A stretch of DNA of 64,000 bases, taken from NCBI GenBank assembly GCA_034509735.1, contig JACGWO010000006.1:4541001-4605000 (forward strand). Direction: 5' to 3'. Made by a program: the position numbers and the translations under genes. Position 1 is the stretch's first letter. Every line of letters begins with the position of its first letter. Source of the DNA: Sesamum alatum (Eukaryota > Streptophyta > Magnoliopsida > Lamiales > Pedaliaceae). A model generated the notes under the pieces. That model was not told where the DNA came from, did not search any database, and saw only the letters and a list, made by a program, of their open reading frames with translations. Shown here one piece after another: positions 49,678 through 61,729 of this stretch.

Positions 49678-49929
49678 TTTTCAGTCGGGAAAATAGCATT
49701 TTTGGTCCCATAACTTAGACCCTTTTCACTTTTGGTACCATTCGTTACGGGATTAGCAGTTTTGGTCCCGTAACTTACAAAAATTAGCATTTTTAGTCCC
49801 ACCCTATTTTTTCGTTAATTTTTTAACGGAGGTTGAGTTTTTGCCGTTAAGTTTTTGAAATTGAAGGTAAAATTGGCGCCATTTGTGCTTGGGATAATTT
49901 TTAACGGGAAAATAACTACTATTGAGAGC

Positions 49930-50192
49930 TAACATAAAAAAATCAAGAAAATTAGGGCAAATAAAGGTGATTTCTATCCTCTTTCACAAAAAAAATATTT
50001 CATTCTTTAATTTAATTATTTGTGTTGCAATTTATCATTTTGTATGAATTCTATAAATATTAAAGCAAGTGATGACCCACAAAAAATTCAATTAATGCAA
50101 TGTAAGCACACTTGACAAAAAGGCAATTTCATTAGTTGTGTTGATAACAGTTTATTTGCCCTAATTTTCTTGATTTTTTTTATGTTAGCTGT
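49930..50192. mobile_element. MITE nested in the family E element
   Basis: Inverted ends gctaacataaaaaaatcaag / cttgattttttttatgttagc with the inner words 'aaaattagggcaaataaa' and 'tttatttgccctaatttt'. It sits at the inner edge of the left TIR. Confidence 0.65.
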
Positions 50193-50716
50193 AGCACCCC
50201 CTACAACATTATGCTTTGATACTACTAATTATAATACATCATCCATAATTAAACCCGTTTTACAAAAAATTTATATTAAAAGCCATAAATCATGAAATAC
50301 AAATCCAAATAAAAATCTAATATCTCTATAGTTATGTAGCTAAAGATCTCAACTCAGGATATCACTATTACCCCACCTAATAAGACTGGCAGCATGACTT
50401 ATGATCCAATTTAGCTAGTCACTGTGACTTATATCCTGAAAAATTTGGCAAGGGATGAGTTGCCTACTCAATAAGTATAGCTTATTAGCCTATACACATC
50501 CATTGACACATGCCATGAAACAAACCAATAAATAATCAATATACAATCACCACAAAGTTATAAAGTAATCAACATCATAATTACACATCAATCAATAGAA
50601 CGACATTATCCAAAATTTCAGTTTATTTCTGAGGGCTCTGCTTACTCTAATTGGAGTACATCAGTCAATGGTTCTACTGGCTATCATTATCTCAATCAAT
50701 GTCATATCATATACAA

Positions 50717-50888
50717 CACAGGATACCCATCGAATGTGATATCCCCACACTATCTGAGTGTGTAGCAATATCAGCACAGGATATCATAACGAACATGGCA
50801 TCCCCACACCACCCCAGTGTGTAGCTATCAGCACAGGATATTCCACGCTACCCGGAATACCCCGGTACCCTACGCGTCATGGTACCTA
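50717..50888 (+). repeat. Three tandem subrepeats of about 57 bp
   Basis: Units begin cacaggata at 50717, 50775 and 50832 (spacing 58 and 57). The first two share 'tccccacac' and 'gtgtgtagc...atcag'. The third diverges into 'cggaataccccggta'. Confidence 0.7.
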
Positions 50889-52744
50889 GCTTATATTCAT
50901 TTTTCTCATGCCACATCGTCAATCACATCGTCATCAACCACATCATCATAAACCATTGACTATGTTCCCCAACTAGGTAAGTCATCTCTTTATCTCAATT
51001 TAACGATATACTCATAAATGACTTCCTCTTTCAACACCATACAACAATAGAATACAATATAAGAAAATCATTTGTTAACTTTATAATAAATAATCGCAAG
51101 TAAACACATAACGACAACTTCACAGAATATCCACGTAATCCAAATAAGCATTTACAATCACCAGCCAGGTTTACGACAAACATGTATAATCATATATATT
51201 TATATAGATCCAATTAACTATACTTACCTCGATCTCAAAACGATTATGCTAATAGAAGGAGCTGATTAATCTTCTACTTTATCCCCGTGTCCTATAATAA
51301 ATTATAATAGGCATAATCAATATATCGTAAATTTCGAATGATATTACTACATAATATTCATATATTTTTCATCAATCTTTTAATATTTCATTTATATTGA
51401 AATCCAAACCTCCGTTCCTTTTTCGTCTAAATATTAGATACTATAAACTTCTCCCGTATATATCTAATTTATCAATTAACTCATAAGAGCTTATTTTATC
51501 AAACCCCTTATATTTTTATAACTATCGTTCTCTATAACATCCCTAAATAAAATTCTTACAAAAATCTCATATTCCTTTCTAATAAATACCATATTTCTTA
51601 AATAAAATTTTCTAATATTTCTCAAACATAATTTTCTACAATTCTTATTAATTTCTGTCAATTCTTTACTATTATAATTATTTACATAATAATATATTCA
51701 ATTATGTATTTGATTAATAAACCCAGTTAATTTTGAATAATCCATTATAATAATGGCTAAATCTAATAGATTAAATAAATTCTAATTTATTGGCTATAAT
51801 ATCCCCAGTCTAATTAAATTTTTATCCGATCACTAATTTGTATAAATGCTAAAATTCAATAAATTTTTCGATAAAAAAATATTGGATAGTACAAATCATA
51901 TTTAATAAATACACTAACTACATAATATTAATATACGAATTTATTAACAATTTGAAGTATAAATTTTTATTACCTGTTTAGAGAAGTCGAAACAGAAGAA
52001 TTGAGGGTTGTGTGTGTTTTTTGACTACTAAAATACCTTAAACTAATGAATTTAAACAAATATGAGTTAATATATTATTTTAATGGAGGTGGTGCCATTT
52101 GCTCTCTTTCCATTTGTAGTTTAATTGTGATATCAGTGGCAGCAAACGTGGCTGCCACTCCAATTTTCACTTTATTAATATTTTTTTTACCATTTATATC
52201 AAATTAAAATTTGACCCCTAACTCTTTTTTTCTAATTATACTATTTAATCCCGGAATATTTCATAAAATTTTCATTTAGTTCCTCGGGCTTTTAATATAT
52301 TTATAATTTCAACCTATAATTTATAATTAAATATATATATATATATATTAATTATCAATCAACCCCTCAATTATGTATAAAAATGTATGAACGTCACATT
52401 AGCTCTCAATAGTAGTTATTTTCCCGCCAAAAATCATCCCAAGCACAAATGACGTCAATTTTACCTTCAATTTCAAAAATTTAACGGCAAAACCTCAACC
52501 TCCGTTAAAAAATTAACGGAAAAACGGGGTGAAACTAAAAATGCTAATTTTTGTAAGTTATGGAACCAAAACTGCTAATCCCATAACGAATAATACCAAA
52601 AATAAAAAAAATCTAAGCTATGGAACCAAAAATACTATTTCCCCTTTTTCAGTCCTATGCAACATCATTTGACGTGATATCGTGCCATTTTAACATAATT
52701 TGCTTTCCATGTCTGATTCCATGATAGTAACAGCCATGCTATTC

Positions 52745-52990
52745 ACTTTGACAGACCAACTTTGAATTATACCAACTTTTTTTTCTACAAATTAAGTAGC
52801 AATAATAGCACACCGTTTTTATGTGCATATAATAAATAATATTTTATATTTTTAAATATATTATAAATAATAAAAAAATATATAAATCAATATATCATAT
52901 TTTAAAAAAAAAAGAAAAAAATCAATTTAAGGGTATTATCAATTTAGTAAAAAATTGGTGTTATAAACCATCATTTATGAGTGAGAAATA
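52745..52990 (-). repeat. Dispersed AT-rich repeat, family F, reversed
   Basis: Reverse-complement relative of 5688-5890, ending in a 'gttataaaccatcattta' edge. Confidence 0.35.
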
Positions 52991-53429
52991 CTTTCTTTTT
53001 AATATTATTATAGATATCAATGCATTATTTTTATGGTTATTTGCATTTACCTCCCCTAAAGTATGGATTTTTGGGAAAAGCATCCCCTCTATCGCTATTT
53101 TGTCAAAAGGTATTCTAATAAAACATTATTTGAGAAAATTACATCTGATCCAATATTTTTGAGATTTTCTAACAATTTAATTGAATCCATCTTTAATTGC
53201 ATAAATAATTTTGATTAACCTAATTTTATATATGAAAACTATTTTTTGAAATAAATATTTAAAAGTAAAAGTGAGATGAAATTTAATTTACCTTCTACAA
53301 TATTAAATAAAAAATGTGCCAAGTTTATATGAGCCATACTCCTTATAGGAAAACTTAATGATCAAAATGCCTAGTTTATTTTCATAGGGTTAAATACAGT
53401 TATACTTCCTTATAGACAACAGATTTTGG

Positions 53430-53550
53430 CATCCCACCAGTATCGGAGTCGTCCAAGCATCTATCGATGACCCTGCCACAATGGATACCACCGTTCAAGG
53501 CCACCAATCGGCTGACGAGGAGCAGGAGGAGGACGCCGCTCTAGAATAGA
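53430..53550 (+). other. Small GC-richer, coding-like island
   Basis: About 120 bp of much higher GC than its surroundings. One frame ends TVQGHQSADEEQEEDAALE before TAG at about 53547. It may be a scrap of a retroelement or a host gene. No family can be named. Confidence 0.3.
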
Positions 53551-53739
53551 ATTTCAAGACAAAATTATACTAATTTTTTTTATTCATACAATATTTTTAA
53601 TTTATTAATTATGCATTTAACTTAATTGCACTCCATTTCAACTTTTAAATTTAATTCAAAAACACAAATTAATTAAAAAACAACAATAAAATCAATATTT
53701 TTAAAAAGAAATACAAATTTTTGCAACGAATTTATGACG

Positions 53740-54288
53740 TCCATTCCGTAAAAAATAAAAAAAATTACAAATAGTCTAATCGTAGAAAATCAAGATACCC
53801 GTTGCAACAATCCGTCGCAATTTGCGACAAAAAAAGTTATCGTAAACCCGTCCCAAAATTTGGGACAACCCCATCGCAACATCAATCTTAATTAGATCAC
53901 TTGTTTTGTGATACTTCCGATGAACGTCCATCGCAAATTCTCCCATTTTGGATAGATGTTGGGACAGTTATCCATATCAACATCCATCCAAAATTGTTTA
54001 CTTACAGTATAACATAATTCATTTCAAAGTCATCGCAAAAACCACTATCAAAATCATTTAAAATATATTTCGTTTAATTGGCATAATTTGCGACGGGTAC
54101 GTCGAAGCCGTTCACTTCCGACACAATGCTTCCCACGGGATGTCTTTCCCTGTCTAAAATATTTTTGACTCCACCTATACAGACAAGACTTCGCCCATCG
54201 CAAAGTCCGTCGCAAAGTAAGAAGTATCGTCGGAATTTTATTTGATTGCATTACAAAAAACTGTTTCTATTGTAGTGTTGTATTTGTA
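53740..54288. mobile_element. CACTA-like element end with gcgac/gtcgc subrepeats
   Basis: The right edge ctgtttctattgtagtg is the complement of a CACTACAA-type terminus. The 500 bp before it is full of gtcgcaaa / tgcgacgg words, as in CACTA subterminal regions. The left edge was not found. Confidence 0.4.
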
Positions 54289-54477
54289 TTGTAACCTTTT
54301 ATCTTATGTTTTTTAATTCAATTTGTTAATTTTATTCATATAAATCTAATAGAATAGCCATATTAACTATTTAGAACCATATAATCTTCCAAAAAAAAAT
54401 TACTCATCTCTGAGATGGTTTCCAAAAAAATTGAAAAAACATAAATGACCGCTGGCCTATTTGTCCAAAAAAAAAAG

Positions 54478-54716
54478 GAATAAATGCAATTTACCGCCCT
54501 GTGATATAAAAAATGTACAAAAAACCCTATATGAAAAAATAATAGTAAATGACCCCCTATAATCTTAAAATGAAACAAATTGCCCCCTGTGTTTTTCCTT
54601 GATAAGGGGGTAATTTGCTTCATTTCTCAAAACACAAGGAGGTAATTTGCTAATTATTTTTTCACAGGGGAGTTTTTGCTCATTTCTTATATCACAGGAG
54701 TAAATTACATTTATCT
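54478..54716. mobile_element. Family B foldback MITE
   Basis: ggaataaatgcaatttaccg ... agtaaattacatttatct, with the family B central palindrome 'aagggggtaatttgcttca'. The flanks are A-runs, so the duplication is not informative. Confidence 0.7.
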
Positions 54717-54804
54717 AAAAAAAATAAAAAAAAATAGAAGACGCTATAAAGAATTATTTGGTGAGTTGGATATTTAAGAGAGAAAAACTCATTAATTTGA
54801 AACA

Positions 54805-55240
54805 TGATACCGTTTGAACTATCTCCCCCCTGCTACATTCCAATATCTTGCTTTTTATACAAGAGTTGCTTTAGCTGAATATTTTATGTACCATAAACAG
54901 CATACTTTAATCGTTTATGACGATCCCTCCAAACAAATCAAACTTATCGCCAAATGTCTCTTCTCGAACGAAGACCATCTGGTCACGAAGCTTATGCAGG
55001 GGTTGCTTTTATTTTTCATTCACGTCTTTTTGAAAGAATCATTAAATTAAGTTCTAGTTTAGGTGAAGAAAGTATGACCGTCTTATTAATAGTTGAAATT
55101 CAATTTGGAGATGTTTCGACTTATATTCTACTAATGTAATTTTTATTATTGATGAAATGATATTTTTATCTGGCGATCTATTCAATGCTAGAATCATACC
55201 ATTATTAATTTCGTCAAGTATAAGAAGCAGTACAATTATG
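54805..55240 (+). pseudogene. atpA: Nuclear copy of chloroplast atpA (NUPT), decayed
   Basis: Broken frames read [73 protein letters not shown] and IFLSGDLFNARI. This is the C-terminal half of the plastid ATP synthase alpha subunit (CF1-alpha), in the correct order. Several indels and many changes prevent translation, so it is an old plastid-to-nucleus insertion. Neighbouring plastid genes are not recognisable, so the transfer was short or has been trimmed. Confidence 0.9.
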
Positions 55241-55532
55241 AGATTTAGGTGGATCTTTTGCCACTATTATTATGAGATAAAATATAATGCAAAGCAACTT
55301 TAAAGCATACAATTATGAGATTTAGTGGATCTTTTTCCACTACTATTAATTCACTTAAAAAACTCAAATATAGTCTTTATCGCATTTATGATTTAGGCAC
55401 CAAATATTGATGATTAAAACATGTCGGAATGTTTCGGATGTCAATTTTTACTTCTAAAATTTAAAAACTAAGAATTTTTAAATTAAAAATTAGAAGCACC
55501 TTTAAATAAATGAATTCAATTTTATTTTCGAC

Positions 55533-55808
55533 CACTATAAAAAAAACGCTCATTAGCAACGAAAAAGAATCAGCTTCGAGCTAATTAGCAAGTAAAATTC
55601 TCGTTGCTAGTATATTATTTAATAGAAGAAATATACTTACTAATGTATTTAGCAACGAAAATTTACTTGCTAACAAATTTAAAAAGGAATTGTTTAAAAT
55701 ATATATTAAGTAGTGTAGATTAGCAACGAGAATTTTACTTGCTAATTAGCTCGACGCTAATTTTAGCAACAAATTTTTTCGTTGCTATTTAACTATTTTC
55801 TTGTAGTG
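55533..55808. mobile_element. Short CACTA-type element (276 bp)
   Basis: It begins cactataaaaaaaacgc, ends tttcttgtagtg, and has inverted 'tagcaacgaaaa' and 'ttgctaattagctcg' words. The flanking triplets are gac and gat, near the 3-bp duplication expected for CACTA elements. Confidence 0.65.
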
Positions 55809-55899
55809 GATAGCTTTGATTGATTAAAGACAAAATAGTTTTTAATCAATCAAACTCTTTTCAGGAGTGTTGTTTTTTGTTTTCAAACACTACCTTTTT

Positions 55900-57092
55900 A
55901 GCTTTTATTATATTTTCATAATTTTAACAAACACTTCCAACTTTAAATATTTTCTACAATTAGAATTTTTCTGAAAGCAGAAACCCTTATTACAAATACC
56001 CCCGAAATACATATCAACTCAACATATGAGTGCATTTCTCGAATATTTGCATAGAAAATCCTACACCAAAATCATATTTATTGATAAACAACTAAATGCA
56101 TTTTATATTTCAAATCCTATTATATCGTCTATTCCTTTAATATATATAAGTGCAACATGTACAAGAATTATGTCATTTATCTTATTTAAGAAATATAAAT
56201 TTATACACATGACGTATATACTCAAAATTTCCTACAAAAAATTCTGTATTCAAATTTGGGCGTGTGCGTCAACGTGTTTGTGTTTAAAAAGAATGTCTGA
56301 ACCTGGGTGTGTGCATGAGCGCGTTGGGTGTCTGCATTTTTAAAAAAAAGAAGACTGTGTATGGAATGATGAATTTTATGTGTAAAAAATTAAAATAACT
56401 GAATTTGAATTTTCTTAAATCTAAAATCCACATATTTGGAATCTTTTATTTGAACATATGAGGAGTTTGTGGAAGAATTTTAAATTAATTTGGCTAAAAA
56501 TTCTACAACATATTCGAAAGGTTTTAAAATGACTAGGTTATTGGTTGATTTTAATTTCATCATAAATAGGTATAAGATCATTTAATGCATTCGATGAAAG
56601 ATTTAAAATTTATTTTTAATGAATTAGATGGATTTCCATTATGAATTTTAAATCCACAAAATCCAGATGCATCTTTAAGGTAATTACTAGCACATTACTT
56701 TAGTGGTTAAATTATTAACTTTTTATTTAAATATGGACCATATATGGTTAATCAACCGTTGTTATAATTTTAATTATGATCAAAATATTTATATGAATCT
56801 CATTGGCAGAAACAAGAGCTTGTGGTCATTGCGCAATTATAGTAATTAGCATTTATCATTTTTTTAATTTTAATTATGATAATTAATTATAATAAAAAAT
56901 CATAAATTTTCTAATGTCATTGTGACCCGTTTGATTTTATTTCCAAACAACCACTCCCAATTTCCAACTATTTGAAACGTTGGAAAATTGTTTGGTTGGG
57001 CCATTCCTACTGAGAAGGTCCAACCCCAATGAAAATGGTTCCAACCCGTCCAACGGAAATAACTTCTTGAAAATACCTCATCATTGTTCTTA
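55900..57092. other. Intergenic, no gene seen
   Basis: AT-rich DNA. A short T/G-rich patch at 56260-56340 has an open frame but no recognisable protein. The 56690-56960 segment repeats words seen near 9400-9560 and 42905-43000. Confidence 0.45.
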
Positions 57093-57521
57093 AGCGTGAA
57101 TTACAATGATTTTTTTTTTTTTAAATTTGACATAATTACAGATATCTCTTTATTGTTTCAAAAATTATAAATACCTTCCTAAGATTTGTAATTTTTAACC
57201 AAATGTCTGAAATGGTCCATTTTGCCCTTGGTTTTTTTTTTTTTTTTAAATTGTCAAAAAATCAGCCGAGGCAAATTACATCATTGTTCCTCTGTGTAAA
57301 AAACATAAGAAGCCTCTCTATGCACTTTTCTGTCCAAAAAATTTTAAAAAATAATTCAATTTGTATAAGGGCATTTTGGTCAGTTCACCCATAAAAATGG
57401 CTAAAAATGTGTTATTTGTTAGACGATCACAAACATCACAAGGATATTTATTATTTTGTAAAACAACGAAAATGTATCCATAATTATGCTGAATTTCGAG
57501 AAAAGTCGCCGTAATTCACCC
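57093..57521. mobile_element. Foldback MITE, family A
   Basis: 429 bp with flanks ttgttctta/ttgtcctta (8 of 9; 57084-57092 and 57522-57530). Interior family phrases 'ccattttgcccttgg' and 'gggcattttggtcagttc' are present in inverted arrangement. Confidence 0.83.
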
Positions 57522-57625
57522 TTGTCCTTATTCTTCCCTATACACAAGGCTTGTCAGAATTCTTATAAAATTAAGTCTCGGTCACCTCATATGTAAGTAA
57601 TCTCTCTTCTTCTTCGTTCTTAAAA

Positions 57626-58053
57626 GGGTAAATTATATTTATCTCCTTTGAGATTTGATATAATTATAAATATTTTCTCGTTGTTTAAAAAATTATAAAT
57701 ATTCCCCTAAGGTTTGTAAACATCTAATAAATAACCCAGTTTCATAAATTTTTATGGGTGAACTGACCAAAATGCCCTTATGCACTGAATTATTTTTATT
57801 TAATTCTTAAAAAAAAATTTAGACTACAATATACAGGGAAAGGTTTCTTATGTTTTTTTATAGAGGAGCAATAATACAATTTGCCTTAGCCGATTTTTCT
57901 ACAATTTTAATAAAAATTTCAAGGACAAAATGGTCAATTTCAGGCCATTGGTTAAAAATTACAAACCTCAGGGGGGGTATTTGTAATTTTTTAAACAACG
58001 AAGAGATATTTATAATTATGTTAAAACTCAGGAAAGGTAGATATAATTTACCT
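57626..58053. mobile_element. Foldback MITE, family A, perfect TSD
   Basis: 428 bp, starting gggtaaattat, flanked by ttcttaaaa at 57617-57625 and 58054-58062. It lies about 100 bp from another family A copy but in the opposite orientation. Confidence 0.9.
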
Positions 58054-58147
58054 TTCTTAAAATTCTTTTCTGAAAATGGCAGCCTCAAGCTCCCTTCCAC
58101 ATCTTCATTCTTAAAATTCATAATATTGTATTCTATAATATAATTCA

Positions 58148-58411
58148 AAGAAAAAAAAATGCAAACAACCCCCTATAATATTGAAATTTATCAAATTACT
58201 CCCTTATAAAAAATAAAATATCAATTTACTTCCTGTATTTTTTAAAATGAATCAATTTACCTCATGCTTTTAAAAATGGAGCAATTTACCTCTCTGTCTT
58301 TTAAATTGCTCCATTTTAAAAAATATAGGAAGGTAAATTACTATTTTTTTTTCATAAGAGGATAATTTGCTAATTTTGCAATATCACAGAGACGTAAATT
58401 GCATTAAACCC
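58148..58411. mobile_element. Family B foldback MITE, perfect TSD
   Basis: 264 bp ending gtaaattgcattaaaccc, flanked by tataattca at 58139-58147 and 58412-58420. Confidence 0.87.
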
Positions 58412-58673
58412 TATAATTCAAATTATAATACTTTTTTTTTTTTCATGTGGTGTATTATTTGATTATTTTGAAATAACTAGATTATTCAATATTATATTCG
58501 TAAACATACTTATATCGATGTCCAAGGTTGTAATTTTGTCTTGTTCCACAGAATTCACAAGATTATGCGCCTCATATCGTGGTCTCCCACGTTATTCTTG
58601 CCTACATTTTACTTAACAAAAAAATACAATGAATATTTCAATGTCACATGAATTAGAAACCGATAAAAATAAA

Positions 58674-59186
58674 GGATAATTACATTGTTTTTTCCCGAAG
58701 TTTGGTGTACTATGTGGTTTTAAAAATTGCATTTAGCATTTTTAACGTTTATTTTCGTCTAACATATAGATCCCCGTTAGTAAAATTTAACAAATTTGTT
58801 GATATTAGCAAAAGAACTGAATGACGATCATATAGTTACTCTCAAATTGACTTATTACTAACTTATTGTAGGTCAAATAAATCTTTTTATAAGCAAACTA
58901 TATTTCTACATCTTCACACACTAATGCATGTGATAGTGTTCACCGCGTAATTTGGTGAGAAAAGATGTGTTTGACCTACCATAAGCCAACAATAAGTCAA
59001 TCAATGATAAAAATGGATTTCCATCCAACTTTATGCTAATATCAATAAATTTGCTGAATTTTGATTAGGGAGATCTATTTGTTTGACGGAAACAAACCTC
59101 AAAAGTATTAAATATAATTTTTCAAATTACAAAGAATTTACGTATAATTACATTAAATATCAAAATAGAGCGGTGCAATTACCCCT
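58674..59186. mobile_element. TIR element, family G (513 bp), perfect TSD
   Basis: Ends ggataattacattg / gcaattacccct, flanked by aaaaataaa at 58665-58673 and 59187-59195. An inner palindrome around 'gacttattactaacttattg' and 'ccaacaataagtcaatc' surrounds a non-coding centre. Confidence 0.83.
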
Positions 59187-59489
59187 AAAAATAAATATTA
59201 TCGAAGTTTTGACCAATAAACTTCGGTGCATCTATTATATATCTATTTTTGATGAGTTATTTATAGTTGAATTTCGTTGGTCCAAATGGCCCAAGACGTG
59301 ACAATCTCTCTTTCTGAATTTAGGAATGCATGAAAAATGCCAAATTTTATTAAAATGGTTCAAAGGGCGACGACCAAGAACCTTGGGATGTGGTGTGTAG
59401 GTGCAAAGTTTCATAAATTTGGACATTATCATAGTGGAAATCAAATCGTTCTGAATATTTCAGTGTCGGCTCCCCTTCAAGTTATATAC

Positions 59490-59722
59490 AGGAAAAAATG
59501 CAAGTAATTTCTCTAATATTATAAATAAATAAATTATTCTTTTATAAAAAAATAATAGTAGTTTATCTCTTTGTGTTTTTTAAAAGGAAGCAATTTACCT
59601 CCTTAGGCAGAGAGGTAAATTGCTTCATTTTAAAGAACACAGGGGGTTAAGTGCTATTTGTTTTTCATAGGGGGTAATTTGCTCATTTGCAATATCATAG
59701 GGGGTTAAATTGCATTAAACCC
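59490..59722. mobile_element. Family B foldback MITE
   Basis: 233 bp with flanks gttatatac/gttatatat (8 of 9; 59481-59489 and 59723-59731). The central palindrome is 'cctccttaggcagagaggt'. Confidence 0.83.
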
Positions 59723-59733
59723 GTTATATATAT

Positions 59734-60779
59734 GGGTAAGATACAACGAACCATGTTAAATTTAACATAGCTATAAATACTTATTTGTTATTTGAAAAAT
59801 TATTAATACTTTCTGATTTTAATGATCGTTTAATCCCTTAAGTGAACTAATTAAACTGTTAGTGTAGACTATGAATTATACTTTTATTTATTTTTTAAAT
59901 TTTTTATGGACTAAGGGTATGTTTGGTCGGAGGGAAAAAGTGGGTATAAGAGAAGTGGAAGTAAAAGAAAATGTATAAAAAAAGTTTGGTATTTGGTTTG
60001 GGGGAAGAGATGGAGGAGAAATAAACTGGATGTATATGAAATCCCTCCGGAGTCAAATTTTGTTTTCGTCTGAAATTGGGCGGATAAGTGGAAGTATAAG
60101 GGCAAAATCACAAAAAGATACACATTTTATTTTTATTTACCCTATTGCACATATTTGAGGGTGTTGGTAGTAATTTTTATTTTATTTAAACTGAACAATT
60201 TAGAAGAAATGGATAATATTCGTTTTGATGAATATTTTCATTAATAGAAAATGTTATTGTTCTTGTTTTATAAATATTTTTATTAATAAGGTTTTTAAAT
60301 CTTTGTTATACTAAAATTATATTAGTATAATATTAACTTGTTTATTTTCTAATAAAAAAAAGGAGAAAGAGTTAAACAGTAAAATTACAGAAAATAGTAT
60401 TTTCTTCTCAATCTATTTTTCTCGTATCAAACAAGGAGAAGTATTTGATATTTACTCCCCTTCCAATCATACCAAACGACTTGAAGGAAAATTATTATTC
60501 TTTCCCTCCCCCCTCCCCCGTTCACTTCCTCTTTTATCTCATTTGAACCAAATGAACCGTAAGTAAACAATTTATCCGTCCACCTCATCTATTTTTTTTA
60601 TATATAATTTTTTAATTTATTAAATAAAAAGAATATAGCAAGAGCAAAGTTGATAATTCCAGGCCTCCGTTCAGGTATTACGTAATTTCATCAAATAGGA
60701 GGGGGGTATTGGTAATTCTCAAACGAAGAGAGTTTTCTTAGTTACGCCAAACATTAGGAGAGCTCGTTGTAATTTACCC
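59734..60779. mobile_element. Family A-like element interrupted by a Tourist-like element
   Basis: The left arm (gggtaagatacaacgaacc...) ends at about 59911 and the right arm resumes after 60562, finishing ctcgttgtaatttaccc. Flanks tatatatat/tatatgtaa match in 7 of 9 bases. Confidence 0.6.
59915..60559. mobile_element. Tourist/PIF-Harbinger-like element with TAA TSD
   Basis: 645 bp with inverted ends gggtatgtttggt / accaaatgaaccg and TAA on both sides (59912-59914 and 60560-60562), the 3-bp target typical of PIF/Harbinger. It interrupts the element at 59734-60779. No transposase remains. Confidence 0.72.
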
Positions 60780-61315
60780 TATATGTAAACCCGTTGAAAA
60801 CGTCTTCAAGATTTAAGCTACATGCTGACAGTATTCTATCAATTTTATTCAAAACATAGTTGTCACCAACATTCTATTTACCCAAATTTATAACTTCTTG
60901 ATTATAAAATCTCAATTTTACCAATTAAATAAGACTTCATTGACCATGATGTTATAAGTTAAGCCCCATATTTGATTCCAGATTTTATGCAATACGAGAA
61001 GGGTCTGCATTTGTTTGTTTTCGTTGACAATACCCAGGAATATTTTGGGTTTAGATCCTATTAATACTCAAAATATTTATTTTATTGATCAAAAATTTGG
61101 ATTTAAGTCTAATATAAAAGTAATGAGTTTGCATATGAATATTAGCTATTATAATGGATCTGAATCTGAGTAATACCCCGTTAACAAGTCTAGATCATTG
61201 TCTAGAAAACAACCAAAAACATCTTGTTTGTTTGTTCATGTTTTTACAAAATGCACAATTTGGCGTGTCTTAACTTTTTTATTTATTTATTATACGCTAT
61301 TACAAAACACAAAAT

Positions 61316-61624
61316 AGAAAAAATTGCTTTTTTTTTTTTGTTTTATATCATAGGGTTTTTTTGATTTGGTCCCCATTTGTTGTATTTATCTCACATTTAG
61401 TCTCATTTGTTCAAATTTTTCTGAAATTTGGTCCCAAACAATATATTTATTGTGGAAAGACCCTGCCACTGTTGACGGCTCCGTTAACAATTTGACAGGA
61501 AATGATGCTTGGGACCAAATTTGAGAAAAAAATGAACAAATGAGACTAAATGTGAGACAAATGCAATAAATGAGACCAAATAAAAAAAAATCCTAAGATA
61601 TGAGACCAAAAATAAAATTTTTCC
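61316..61624. mobile_element. Foldback element, 309 bp
   Basis: The inverted arms carry 'gatttggtccccatttg' and 'gagaccaaataaaa'. Flanks acacaaaat/acacaaaac match in 8 of 9 bases (61307-61315 and 61625-61633). Confidence 0.72.
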
Positions 61625-61729
61625 ACACAAAACCAAACGTATTATAACACTGAAACACGCATACACCCATATATCTCTATCTTCCTATCTTGATTATAAG
61701 AAATACATAAAAATTTATGTGGTGTGCGA

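Larger units (their letters stand above)
49687..52645. mobile_element. Large family E MULE-like TIR element (2.96 kb)
   Basis: TIRs of roughly 250 bp (gggaaaatagcatttttggt / caaaaatactatttcccct) are flanked by the perfect 9-bp duplication ttttcagtc (49678-49686 and 52646-52654). The interior is non-coding as far as I can see. It holds a nested MITE-like palindrome (49930-50192) and three tandem subrepeats of about 57 bp (from 50717). A related single end lies at about 38565-38700 in ABCG intron 2. Confidence 0.87.

Noticed and set aside
55231..55347. Possible tandem repeat or CRISPR-like pair (acaattatgagatttag ... tggatctttt)
   Set aside because: Only two diverged copies about 80 bp apart; a local duplication in eukaryotic DNA, not an array.
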